This document shows positions 41,158-51,696 of a stretch of DNA of 64,000 nucleotides, one piece after another. This DNA is from Nephrocerus scutellatus (taxonomy: Eukaryota > Arthropoda > Insecta > Diptera > Pipunculidae): positions 86,432,419 to 86,496,418 of the forward strand of contig OX352761.1 in the NCBI GenBank assembly GCA_947095585.1, in the 5' to 3' direction. A model generated the notes under the pieces. It saw nothing but the letters and a program-made list of their open reading frames with translations, was not told the origin of the DNA and ran no database searches. Position 1 is the stretch's first letter, and the number at the start of each line of letters is the position of its first letter. The translations under genes and the position numbers were made by a program.

Positions 41158-41871
41158 ATGAAGAATTGTCCACAGTATGATGCTAATTACAAGAAAAATC
41201 AGCAAAAAGGCAATTACAAATCAAATGAAACGAAAAAGAAGGTCAATTTGGTTTCCGATTGTGGCAATAATGAATCACTTGAGTATTTGTTTATGATAGA
41301 GAATATCAAGCGTGGATGGATAATTGTTTCAGGTGCAGCCTCACATATCACATCGGACAAATCAATATTCAAGGTTTTGGATGAAAAATATCAAGATAAA
41401 ATATTCATCGCAAATGGAATGTCAGTTGATGTGAAAGGTAAAGGTTCTATTGTTATTGAGGTTATGAATCAAATTGAACAGCGAAGCACAATCACATTGA
41501 ATGATGTGCTATGGGTACCATCTATTACTGGTAATTTGATTTCGGTAAGAAAATTGATTTCAAAAGGATGTAGTGTGGTATTTAAAGATAAAATTTGTGA
41601 AATCAATGCACCAGATAGACAAATTGCAATTGGAATTGCGCATGAAAAGTTATATGTAATGAAACAGCCAGATATTGTTTGCTTGGCTAATGGAAAAGAA
41701 CCGAAAAACGAAAATACAAATGATAGATGTATACACAAATGGCATGAGATACTAGGCCACAGGGACATTGAAGTAGTGAAATCTATTCCGGTCTATGGTC
41801 AAAATTATCACATTCAAGATCCAGATTTGGTAATATTCGATCTTATAATTATCATTTGTTTCAATTCCTAA
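41158..41871 (+). pseudogene. Copia 3 protease and pre-integrase
   Basis: An open run of 237 codons includes WIIVSGAASHITSDKSIF, where the protease active site should be DSGAS: the catalytic aspartate is replaced by valine. LNDVLWVPSITGNLISVRKL is the usual later protease block. The pre-integrase start HKWHEILGHRDIEVVKS follows, after which the match ends. The long open frame despite the lost active site suggests recent decay. Confidence 0.85.
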
Positions 41872-41999
41872 TTAATTGTAAAATGGTTAGATCAAAATCA
41901 AAACTTATGTTAGAATTAAGTATATTTAACCATTTCTTTGCAATAAATATGATATGAAATTAAATAAATAAATATGAATAAATTAAATTTAATGATTTT

Positions 42000-42115
42000 T
42001 AAATTCTCTATATTAACTTCGCGTGCACGTGGCTGGCTGGTTGGCTGGCTGGCTGGCTGGCTGGCTGGTCAGATTTTCTGATCAATTTTTAGCCCAGTTC
42101 CAATGGCCCGATATA
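42000..42115 (-). mobile_element. Fragment of 470-bp TIR repeat
   Basis: AAATTCTCTATATTAACTTC and a GGCTGGCTGG-type run followed by TCAGATTTTCTGATCAATTT are the inverse of 22570-22674. The rest of the element is missing. Confidence 0.75.
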
Positions 42116-42350
42116 TTTAAGAATACGTAGGCTTAATTTAAGGTTACAATGGTCTGAAATTAAGCTCTTGTATTCCTAAAGTGGGTCGATTATCGTGTTG
42201 AAATAAGGATTCAAGGCTTATCAAAAACATACTAAAAACAAGAATTATGTACTTGGGTTCAGAATTTTCGAGTTTAACAGACTTTCGTAAACGAATCGGC
42301 TTGTTATGACACTGATTTTCTTGATTTTAGCTCGTTTTTTTTTCTGAGTG

Positions 42351-43265
42351 CACCGGCTCTCCTGCAGAACCCTTGATAACTTCATTCGTTATTATGGCAG
42401 AGTATAGTAATCTGCGCCCAGTAATATGTCGATTTTGTTTGGCATGTTGTAATTCAGATCAGCCCATAACAAGTTACTAATTTGGGGCCATTTCCAAGTA
42501 TTGAAGCTGTGCTCCGGCAGGTCTCCGACTTGCTATTAGTACACTTACTTAAGTTTTAAATTTTGAAGAGAATCTGGGCTTGATGTTAAAGTCGAATCGC
42601 TGTTCTGAAGCTCCAGATTTAGCTTCTCCTATTCCTTTATATTCAACGTAATTTTTTTGCTTTGGATGTTTAGTTTTTTCGCTGCTTTTTAAGTTATGAA
42701 TGATGCTTGAGATCCTGGATTAATTAGTACTCTAAGCAATTCTGGATAAGAGCCTTTTATTGCAAGATTTACTAAGGCTGTGCTCAAGACCACTTTCGCT
42801 GTTGTGGCTGTATTATTTACCATATGAGTCTCCATGTTTCTGTGATAAATTGTTCTGCTGAACTAAAGTTGTATTTTTAGTAACGCCTTCTTTTGTGTGG
42901 AGGAGGGTATGGTTTTTACCTTGCACACTAAACATGTGCCTTTTGAAAAACACAGCCTTGAAAAATTGTGAGTGACTATTGCTCTGTTGTTTACATTTGC
43001 AAAAATTATTTGCACGTATCAATGTTGTGTGATCCTATACAATTCACGCATCTGTTTGTTACTGCTGCTAGCGTTGTAATGGCTCTTTGAGTTGTGGTCG
43101 GCTGCTTGTTGGTTGATGTCGGTTGATTTTATTTCCGATTGCATCTAGTGATTGGAAACGTTTTTTTAAAAACAGCAAAAATGTATTTAGATGTTTATTC
43201 TCTTTGGGATCTTCTAAAGTTGTCTCATAAGTTCTGATGGTCTCACTGTCTAATTTTTTGTAAAA
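42351..43265 (-). mobile_element. BEL/Pao element 2, gag end and protease
   Basis: On the minus strand the gag C-terminus (LNTFLLFLKKRFQSLDAIGN, then a CVNCIGSHNIDTCK knuckle and HTLLHTKEG) leads to protease PELLRVLINPGSQASFIT, where the usual active-site Asp is Asn, and to NKIDILLGADYYTLP. It ends at GEPV directly at the inserted TIR transposon; the continuation lies at 39710. Several stops are present. Confidence 0.8.
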
Positions 43266-43338
43266 TGTGAATGAATATTATGTTATGTTATGTTATTGTT
43301 GGTGGGCTGGAAAGCCTTGTGCACTGCAACCTTAAGGT

Positions 43339-43980
43339 CTATTGTGCGCCACAGATGTCTACCACATTATGTGGTGGCTTAGTCCTCTTATAAATGCCAA
43401 TATATATATATATGTATCGAAGTCTTTTTCGGGTGAGGGCATCACATATTAAAAGTTTGAGTTCTGGCGTCTCCTCTGCCTCGCCGCAAAAGCGACAGCG
43501 ATCTGTTTGAGATTTCCCCATTTTTGTTAAGTGGCCCTTAAATGGACCATGTCCCGTCATGTACCAGACAAGGGATCTCAGTGTTTGTCGGTTTAGCTTA
43601 ATTGCTTTGTTTATATTTTTAATGTTGTATTTGAGAAGCTTTTTGGTTTGTTTCATCGTAGTTGATGATTCCCATTCTGCCTCGAAGGCGTTGTTTGCCC
43701 ACTCTTGTATCTTATTTTTGAGGTGGCTCTTGCTGAAGGCAATGCTTGGCTCGGGGCTAATGAAGGTCTCTTCCGCGCCTGCTCTTGCGCAGAGGTCTGC
43801 TGTCTCGTTCCCATAAATGCCTGAGTGGCCTGGAGACCACATCAGGTTGGCCTTGTTGGTTTTTGCCAGTTTATTTAGGTGGCAGTAGCAGCTCCACGTT
43901 GTTTTTGAATTGAATACCGGGCCTTTTAGCGCTAGCAGAGCGGCCTGACTGTCGGAGATCATATAGATCTCGGTACTCAT
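43339..43980 (-). pseudogene. LINE RNase H domain and C-terminal zinc finger
   Basis: IYMISDSQAALLALKG gives the RNase H aspartate, and LMWSPGHSGIYGNETADLCA the later His/Asp block of the active site. After a basic helical region the end contains YMTGHGPFKGHLTKMG and CRFCGEAEETPELKLLIC, the cysteine motif at the end of I/R1-type LINE proteins. The open run covers 213 codons. RNase H would remove template RNA during integration. Confidence 0.85.
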
Positions 43981-44001
43981 TTTAACTAAATGATATGGGA
44001 A

Positions 44002-44262
44002 CTAATATCTAATAATTTTATAAATTAGCGCGTCGGTCCAAACCGTGTCGAAGGCTTTTTCGATGTCCACCAGACATGCGGCCGTATTCCTCTTATTTTT
44101 CAGATGCCAGTTGACATCTGAGATCAATTTGGTTACAGCGTGCACCGTCGAGTGGTTTCTTTTAAACCCAAACTGGTTTCGCGGTATAATCTCATTTGTT
44201 TCGCACGCGGTCAAAATTGACTTACTAATAACCACTTCAAGAACTTTCCCAATATTAGGCAT
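44002..44262 (-). pseudogene. LINE RT motifs before the catalytic core
   Basis: MPNIGKVLEVVISKSILTAC, then RNQFGFKRNHSTVHAVTKLI and CLVDIEKAFDTVWTDALIYK (first catalytic Asp). It reads straight on from NYRPISL at 52548 once the Gypsy element and one CATG are removed. The next motifs, including YxDD, are deleted. Confidence 0.85.
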
Positions 44263-44263
44263 G
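44260..44263. repeat. Left target duplication of Gypsy element 1
   Basis: CATG here equals CATG at 52544-52547, immediately outside the TG...CA ends of the LTRs. Confidence 0.85.
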
Positions 44264-45135
44264 TGTAGTGAACACGCTACATACTCGATGTAGCGAACAC
44301 ACTACATACTAATTTCCCTAAATAAATTTTGCAATGTGCTGCACACTCCCAGTCCCGCACATTACACTACGAGCAATACCATGCGCGATCATTTACCTAA
44401 AGTAATGTACTGAATCACAATGCAATGACCGACAGGTGCAGGCGTCAGCATTATGACATGATTTCCCTTTCGTTGATGTCAACGAACGGGGGAATCATAA
44501 ACAATAACGAAAGGTGCCATTGCACTAGCCCCATTGATCTAAATGCTGACTAAGGGAAACTTACGATACAAGGCAATGACATTTGCAATTGCACTGGCGC
44601 TTGCCCTGGCGATTGCATTGATACATTGTAAGCAAATGCTGACTCGACTATACTGGTACGTCGGCTGGGTAAATGACTCGTGCATGGTAATAACCAATAA
44701 TCGATGAGTGATGAATATGCACTTTCGTAGGAAAATCGGGTGTGTTATGTGTGACACTGAGTTTGTGTATGTATTAGTCTAATTTGACCAAAATCTTTAA
44801 TATAAAAGGGGTGGTTGAATTCAATATAAATCAGAGTTACTATAATCTAAGTAAAGACAACATTCTAGTAGAGGTCGCAGCCAAGCTCAAGACAGCGGGG
44901 CTCCCTAGAATAGAAAATAATATAAAATATAATATAACATAAAATACACAATATAAAAATTATTAAACATTCTAGTTGAGGTCGCAGCCATTGCTCAAGA
45001 CAGCGGGCCTCTCTAGAAACTAAACGATAAATAAAACAATTTAAGATTAAATTTAAATTTGTTTCAATTACAACTCTCCGCGAGTAACTCTTCCCTTATA
45101 TATTAAAGGAAGCACGGTTACTTCGCGTTACAACA
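44264..45135 (+). repeat. Gypsy 1 5' LTR
   Basis: Begins TGTAGTGAACACGCTACATA and ends GCGTTACAACA. It contains about 25 extra bases near its start (a partial duplication of the TGTAG...ACACTACATAC words) and roughly a dozen substitutions relative to the 3' LTR. A TATAAAAG lies near 44801 and CAGAGTTAC words further down; the transcription start is not assigned. Confidence 0.92.
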
Positions 45136-45155
45136 TTGGTGGCAGCGGTGGAATT
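45136..45155 (+). promoter_or_regulatory. Gypsy 1 probable primer-binding site
   Basis: TTGGTGGCAGCGGTGG directly follows the 5' LTR at the place of the primer site. I cannot assign the tRNA with confidence. Confidence 0.55.
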
Positions 45156-45440
45156 TTCGAATTGATAATTGATATTCGAATGGATAATCCTGACTGCCAA
45201 ACAAAAAAAAAAATCTTTAAATTCTTGAGGCGTTTTCTGGGGCCATACACCAGAAAAGTAAGGTAAACTAACTTTTTAGTGAAAGTGATTCAGAAGCCCT
45301 ACGAAAGTAAGACCTTGCTAGCTATAGAGCGGAAGCAAACGGCAGACTGTAGGCAGTGGTAAAAAGACCAGGTCGTAATTTCCAGCTATAGGGCGTGAAG
45401 CTTACCTGGCGCCAGCATTCACCATTCACTAAGACGGCCA

Positions 45441-45965
45441 GCATTCAGCATTCATCTATAAACCAACATCCAGCACTCAGCATTCATCTATAAACCAACA
45501 TCCAGCATTCAGCATTCATCTATAAACCAACATCCAGCACTCAGCATTCATCTATAAACCAACATCCAGCATTCAGCATTCATCTATAAACCAACATCCA
45601 GCATTCAGCATTCATCTATAAACCAACATCCAGCACTCAGCATTCATCTATAAACCAACATCCAGCTCTCAGCATTCATCTATAAACCAACATCCAGCAT
45701 TCAGCATTAATCTATAAACCAACATCCAGCACTCAGCATTCATCTATAAACCAACATCCAGCATTCAGCATTCATCTATAAACCAACATCCAGCATTCAG
45801 CATTCATCTATAAACCAACATTTAGCACTCAGCATTCATCTATAGACCAACATCCAGCATTCAGCATTCATCTATAAACCAACATCCAGCACTCAGCATT
45901 CATCTATAAACCAACATCCAGCACTCAGAATTCATCTATAAACCAACATCCAGCATTCAGCATTC
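45441..45965 (+). repeat. 32-bp tandem repeat in Gypsy leader, 16 copies
   Basis: Sixteen copies of a 32-bp unit (CATTCATCTATAAACCAACA, then TCCAGCACTCAG) fill the leader between primer site and gag. Copies alternate mostly between CAGCACTCAG and CAGCATTCAG forms. Unlike CRISPR there are no unique spacers; the units are contiguous. Confidence 0.95.
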
Positions 45966-46254
45966 ACCATTCACCAAGACATCCAGCAACCAGCGTTCAG
46001 CATCCAACAAGGGATCAACAAACAAACAAAAACCCAGCAGTAGCAGACACAGCATCATCATCATAAACAAGCAATTTATTGTTAAAATTATATATATAGG
46101 AACATCATTTTCAATCATTCCACATTTCTCTTAAAATTTTCACCATTTTTCTCTCTCAAGTAAAAACATTTTAACTTGTAGTAAGAAACAGACGGTAGAG
46201 TTTCCTGAAGCCCTATCTGTCCAAGTACAAACACCAAAATCTCCTCCACCAAAC

Positions 46255-47070
46255 ATGGAAGTCAAAATTACACTAAACGATATTTATAGTATCGTCCCTA
46301 ATTTCGACGGTAACCCAGCCGAATTAAGTAAATTTGTTGCATGCGGCAACACCCTTTTTTCATATATAAGGGATGAAGTCCAACATACCCTATTCCTCAA
46401 TATTGTAAAAACACGACTACAAGGAGCAGCCTTCGAGCTGATCCAACATAAATAACTCTCCAAATGGGAAGAATTAGTAACTGAACTAGAATCTCAATTC
46501 AAAGAACATAGGTCGCGATCTTCGGCTCAAAATGAGCTCCTAGCGACCAAACAAGGGTCCAAAGAGGATATAAAAGAGTTTGGTGACAGACTCTCTAAAC
46601 GACTCCTCGCCCTCGACTCGGCAACTTATGACAGCACGAATGAAAAAACTATTAAAGACTTTTTAATCCTAGAAAATCACAAGCTGGCCTAACAAACCTT
46701 CGAAGACGGGATTAAAAACCTAACTCTTAAAATTTTAGTAAACGCCCATAATGCCAACAATCTAAAACTGGCAATAGCTTACGCACTCGACTAATCACTT
46801 AGGCTAGAGAACGACAACCTCCATGCTACATCTTCGGCTAGAAACAATAATGCTCGACCCATTTGTCAAACTTGTAATAAGTTAGGGCACACTTCCGCTA
46901 CGTGTTATCACAACACTAAAATCCCAAATTTTACACAACAACACATAAAAAAGGAACCACGGTATAACTTACAGTTAATTAAATGCGAATACTGTATAAG
47001 CCATACCATACCCAAAATGAATGTAGACTTAAAATATCGCATTCAAGATTAAATCCATCATATCAACATA
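46255..47070 (+). pseudogene. Gypsy 1 gag
   Basis: ATG at 46255 opens MEVKITLNDIYSIVPNFDGN, with FVACGNTLFSYIRDEVQHTL resembling the capsid start of insect Gypsy gag. In-frame stops at about 46453, 46690 and 46792 interrupt LSKWEELVTELESQFKEHRS and IKEFGDRLSKRLLALDSATY. A zinc knuckle CQTCNKLGHTSATC is intact near 46867-46908. A second cysteine motif (CEYCISHTIPK) is degenerate. Confidence 0.85.
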
Positions 47071-47296
47071 TTAACAGTCCCGAAAATACAAATAACCAGT
47101 AGAGACATATAAATAAAAACCCCTTCAGAAATGACAATTCTCGTAGATATAATAACGACGAAGATTTCAACGACAGACGACAAGTAAATCTACACCACGT
47201 CACTCATAATAATAACAGAAATAAGGGAAACGATTATCGTCGGGAGGAGAGAACGGCAACTCCACCCGACTAGTAGCTCAAGCCGAAGTTCACAAC

Positions 47297-47730
47297 GAGA
47301 TAAACTAAAAATTTCGTATTCTATTAAAATACCCCTCATTCCCAATAACGACCTATATAGAATCCCTTTCGAGAACGGAATGTGCAGGAATTTAGTGATT
47401 GATACTGGAGCTGAAATTGGCATCATAAAAAATCCAACAGATTCACCCATAATGAATAAACATATGATAATCTCCACTATGGGTGGCGAAAAACTTATAA
47501 GCTCTGGTATTACTACTGAAACTCTGCTCTTCCAATCTAATGAGGACTCAATTAGAATCTCACATCCGTTCCACGTTTTGAACGGTGATGCCAGCCGAAA
47601 TTTCGACGGAATTTTTGGAAACGATTTTTTGAAAAGATATGAATGTTTCATCAATTACCACGATAATTATTTGAAAATTAATCCCTTTTCACGGAACACT
47701 TCCGCTTTGCTATTTAGGGGAAGTGTATAA
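47297..47730 (+). pseudogene. Gypsy 1 protease
   Basis: NLVIDTGAEIGIIKNPTDSP contains the DTGA active site and DGIFGNDFLKRYECFINYHD the C-terminal block where ILG.DFL is usual. The frame from 47380 is open for 116 codons and then overlaps the next frame by a few bases, so a frameshift separates it from the pol part. Confidence 0.85.
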
Positions 47731-48541
47731 CCAGTTTCCACTTCCCGAGAATATCCCTAGAAAATTTATAATAGAAACTTTTGATACCAACGAACAAAAT
47801 ACATCTCTAGAAAACCTTCAAGAAACTACACCTTCCGAGGTGGTACCTACGGGTACTGCTGAAAAAAATATTGGTTACGCTGTGAAAGTGGTCGACCTAA
47901 GGCAACAACACCCAAAACAAACTACCATTGAATTCGAAAGTGCAACAAATAAGTCCAACCAGATCGATTTCTTCAATCCTACTACAGATACTGTGTGTAA
48001 TACGGGCACCAGAGTAGGAAACGAAGAATCAGTATGGGAATCAAAATCCATTTCCGTTAGTCTACGGACCGAAATGGAAGATTCTAAAAAACATGACTTC
48101 AAGCACACAAAAAACGAAAATTTTTCCAGTACGCTTCACAATTTGACGGACGTTCATATCGATGTAACATCCGAAGAATCAGAATTATATAAAAATAAAA
48201 ACCCAGCAAATGGTAAGACTAAGACAAAAGAGAGCTTAGCAGAATGTGAGACTGAGGTAAACAGTAAGACTAAGATAAAGGAAATTTTTGCAAAAAAAAA
48301 AAAAAAAAAATTAAAAAACAATAATAAACAAGGGGAAACAAACAAAATTCATTTTCAGCAAATCATCAAAATTCCTTTTAACAACCCAGAATCCACGGAA
48401 ATTGTAATTAAAAAGAAGCAAATAATTCCAGGAGTATATTTAGGCGAGACATTAGTAAAATCCAATGATGATCACATTGAAATACTCTTATTAAACATAC
48501 TTGAAGAGGATCAGGAAATTGATGTCAGCCAAATTAATTGA
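47723..48541 (+). pseudogene. Gypsy 1 spacer between protease and RT
   Basis: An open run of 272 codons. Its first 215 or so residues are Lys/Glu/Thr-rich, low in hydrophobics and unlike any domain I know; an 18-base A run near 48292-48309 lies inside. The end, KKQIIPGVYLGETLVKSNDD followed by ILLLNILEEDQEIDVSQIN, is the normal pre-RT passage of insect Gypsy pol. The spacer is much longer than in usual Gypsy elements. Confidence 0.7.
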
Positions 48542-48559
48542 GAGTGGGACAAATTCGAT

Positions 48560-50100
48560 AAATTTAATATAGTCAGCAAAGAAAATTTAAAAAACTCAAT
48601 AAAAAACCGATTAAACAAATTAGGTTCACTTTTAGAACTCCAACACTGTGTATTTGTAACATCTGTCGCGAATTCAACGACTTATTTTTTATTGAGGGTC
48701 ACGTCACATACGGAGGCTAATAAGCCCCCGCTATTCACAAGACCCTATCGTCTCCCAGAAATCCAAAGGGAAGAAATTAATAAACAAGTTGACGAAATGT
48801 TGCAGGACGGCTTAGTACAGCCAAGTTTTAGTCCATGGAATTCCCCATTGTTGTTGGTCCCAAAGAAAGCAAGTAAAGACGGAACCAAACGCTGGAGAGT
48901 AGTAGTGGACTTCAGAAAGCTAAACGAGCTGACTGTCGGAGACGCTTATCCGCTACCTAATATCACTGATATTTTTACCAATTAGGAAAGTGAAAATACT
49001 TCAGTACTCTAATTCTAGCAAAAGGATTCCTTCAAATACTAATGAACAGAAAGGACAAGCAAAAAACTGCTTTTAGTACGCCATTCGGCCATTATGAATA
49101 CACTCGTATGCCATTCGGTCTTAAAAATGCACCGGCAACAATTAAACGACTAATGAACAATGTCCTAATAGACCTACAAGGGCTTGAATGTTTCGTTTAT
49201 GTTGACGACATCGTCATATACGGGTATGATCTTAAAGATCAAAATAAAAAGCTCATAAAAATTCTTGACCGTCTGAGACAGTACAATCTTAAACTCCAGC
49301 CTGAAAAGTGCCACTTCCTTAAAAAAGAATTAATTTATTTGGATCATGTTATTTCTGAAAATGGAATAAAACCAGACCCGGAAAAAATTAAAGCAGTAAC
49401 AACCTTTCCGGTGCCAAAGAAACCAAAAGAGGTAAAATCATACCTTGGATTAGTTGGGTATTACCGAAAATTCATTCCAAATTTCGCAGATTTAGCCAAA
49501 CCCTTAACAAAACTCTTAAAAAAGAACGTGGTATTCAAGTGGGATGCTTTTTGTGACGAATCATTTAGATCTCTAAAGAAAAAAATCATCAACCCGCCTA
49601 TTTTTTCCTTTCCCGATTTCAGTCATGAGTTCATTGTTACTACTGACGCAAGCGACATAGCATTAGGGGCCGTACTATCCCAAGGTCCGATTGGCGAAGA
49701 TAAACCAATATCTTTTGTCAGTCGAACCCTGAATGAAGCAGAAACAAGGTATACTACATCCGAAAAAGAATTACTAGCCATCGTATACGCGTTAACACAG
49801 TTTCGACCATACCTTTATGGAAGATAGTTCACTATTTACACCGACCATAATAACCTAGTATGGCTAGTAGGACGAAAAAATCCTACATCAAGACTAATAC
49901 GCTGGCGTATTTTAATGGAGGAATACGATTTTACCATTGTTCACAAATCAGGCAAATGCAATGTTATCGCCGACGCACTAAGTCGTGCGCGAATAAGCGA
50001 CGAGACGGAAAACAAAGTTCTGATAATGACCAGAAGCCGACAACGGGCAATTAACGAGGTCGATAATAATAAAACAATCCAAACAGACCCCAGGATTATC
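48560..50100 (+). pseudogene. Gypsy 1 reverse transcriptase and RNase H
   Basis: RT begins RPYRLPEIQREEINKQVDEM, then FSPWNSPLLLVPKKASKDG and WRVVVDFRKLNELTVGDAYP. After a stop at 48983 the first catalytic motif reads STLILAKGFLQILM in place of STLDLASGFHQ, so the catalytic Asp is Ile. TRMPFGLKNAPATIKRLMNN and CFVYVDDIVIYG follow with the Asp pair. RNase H shows IVTTDASDIALGAVLSQGPI, a TSEKELLAIVYAL block, and a stop near 49825. The frame continues to the HKSGKCNVIADALSRA end. Confidence 0.9.
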
Positions 50101-50129
50101 CCTAGCTTCAACCTCATCGAGAGAACCGA

Positions 50130-51097
50130 TTCTATATTTTCAAATAACAAGGCTTCACTTAAAATCATACTCCTCCCTCTTATAGAATCACCCGATACGA
50201 AAATAGATTCATATTCATACAGCCAACAACACAGTACCTAGTAATAGACAATAGAAAAGAACATTTTTCAAACTTAAACAAAGAAGAGCTAGGAAATTGC
50301 AAATCCCTGAACAATAAATTTATATGCCCCTAACACACCCCCTGTTTAACACCGACACCGATAACTTACCATGCGAAGTCCAATTTTTAAAAAGACACAC
50401 TATTTTCCCTAACTCCTGTGAATTTAAACAGTCAAACCACTCGACAATATGGATACAACTTTCGCAACCAAATAAATGGTTGTTTTCATCCCTAAATCAA
50501 TACATAGTTGATGAAATTTGTGAAGACAATGTAACTTCATACACTGTACAAAACACTGCGAAACTAGAATTACAGAAAAATTGCTATTTAAAGTCTAAAG
50601 ACCTTACCATACATGCAATTAGTGACAGTTTCTCGAATATAGTTAATTCGTACATCCCTCCTTTAAACATCTCCCATATCCTGGCAAACCTCTCTAGCAA
50701 TTACATAAATTACACTACAAAATTAGCAGTCGTGAAATTCTCTAGCCAAGATGAATTGAAGTTAGTCTCCCAAGGTATAAACGATCTTAAAACCGAAGAA
50801 AACAAACCCCTGAAGCATCTGGACGAACATGACGTACACCATTACATACTTATTTATGCAAAATTAATATCACTTTTGATATTGGCTTTCTACAAAAAAA
50901 TCCAAATCCGCAAGGTCAAAAATCGAAACCCTAACACTCAGAAACAAAATACAGACAAGATATTTACTATAATAACAGAACACACGCCTCAAAGGATAGT
51001 TCAAACAGAAAACAAGACAGAGACACCAGAATTCAATTCAAGAGCAGTTCAACAGAAGAGTAGAAAACAAAAGAGAAAAAAGGAATGTTTGTTATAA
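50130..51097 (+). pseudogene. Gypsy 1 env-like C-terminal remnant
   Basis: After RNase H the sequence goes directly into an env-like protein of the insect errantivirus type, with a shift near 50220. The main frame (from 50324) has spaced cysteines, a WLFSSLNQYIVDEIC block and a hydrophobic segment near residues 178-190 (IYAKLISLLILAF) that fits the membrane anchor, followed by a basic tail. Signal peptide, cleavage site and the N-terminal half are absent together with integrase. Such proteins act in membrane fusion; this remnant cannot. Confidence 0.65.
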
Positions 51098-51342
51098 TGT
51101 CACAAAATGTTACAGAATAATAGATAATATAAGAAAAATGAATTAACAACACCCTATAATAACAGAACACACGCCTCAAAGGATAGTTCAAACAGAAAAC
51201 AAGACAGAGACACCAGAATTCAATTCAAGAGCAGTTCAACAGAAGAGTAGAAAACAAAAGAGAAAAAAGGAATGTTTGTTATAATGTCACAAAATGTTAC
51301 AGAATAATAGATAATATAAGAAAAATGAATTAACAACACCCT
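50967..51342 (+). repeat. 187-bp direct duplication at env end
   Basis: Positions 50967-51153 are repeated at 51154-51340 with no difference noticed, covering the env tail and the following AT-rich bases up to AACAACACCCT. Confidence 0.9.
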
Positions 51343-51696
51343 TTATATTCATTTATACAAAAATGTATATTATAACAAAAAAAAACACATATATAGATAC
51401 ATAAACAAAAAAAAACAGAAGAAATTATATATAAGATAAATATAAATTAATGTAACATTGAGCAATTACAAGTAAAACTACAATTTATAGGCATATTTAT
51501 ACTTATTTCATAATATTATATTATTCGTACTAGATTTTAAACTAATATTCACATAAATATGAATACTAATTAAAAATGCATAAATCATGTTACCACATTT
51601 AATACTTTTATAATTTTGTCTTCAATCCCTCATTTTCGATGGCACAGAAAATTAACTCGTCAAGGTAGTAATTTTCTTCCTTTAAGGGGAGCGGGA
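51343..51696 (+). other. Gypsy 1 3' non-coding region and polypurine tract
   Basis: AT-rich DNA up to a purine-rich AAGGGGAGCGGGA (51684-51696) immediately before the 3' LTR, which is the expected plus-strand primer. Confidence 0.75.

Larger units (their letters stand above)
40296..41990 (+). mobile_element. Copia element 3, 3'-deleted
   Basis: LTR-like start, initiator-tRNA primer site, gag, protease and the beginning of integrase are followed directly by an LTR-like start at about 41908. Most of integrase, RT and RNase H are therefore missing. It is of the same family as Copia 2 (WHEILGHRDIEVVKS against CHAILGHRNMEVVKT). Confidence 0.7.
39711..42350. mobile_element. TIR DNA transposon inserted in BEL element
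   Basis: The block starts CACTCAGAAAAAAATCGAAA and ends in the inverse, ...CTCGTTTTTTTTTCTGAGTG, with similarity continuing inward (GCTAAATTC against GCTAAAATC). It is preceded by TA and interrupts the BEL coding sequence so that removing it restores EPV-AQKTELGWI; the right TA appears as CA. A TA target suggests a Tc1/mariner-like or related mechanism, but no transposase core was found. A Copia element is nested at 40296. Confidence 0.65.
43275..44263 (-). mobile_element. RNase H-bearing LINE, 3' part
   Basis: This part holds an RT piece (44262-44002) directly joined to RNase H (43980-43339) and ends in an ATAAC-type repeat tail at about 43275-43300. The RT catalytic core has been deleted at the join near 43990. 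The 5' part is found beyond the Gypsy insertion at 52544-53815. RNase H after RT points to the I or Loa groups. Confidence 0.75.

Noticed and set aside
45441..45965. Regular 32-bp repeats resembling a CRISPR array
   Set aside because: Units are contiguous with no unique spacers, the host is eukaryotic, and the block lies in the leader of a Gypsy element.
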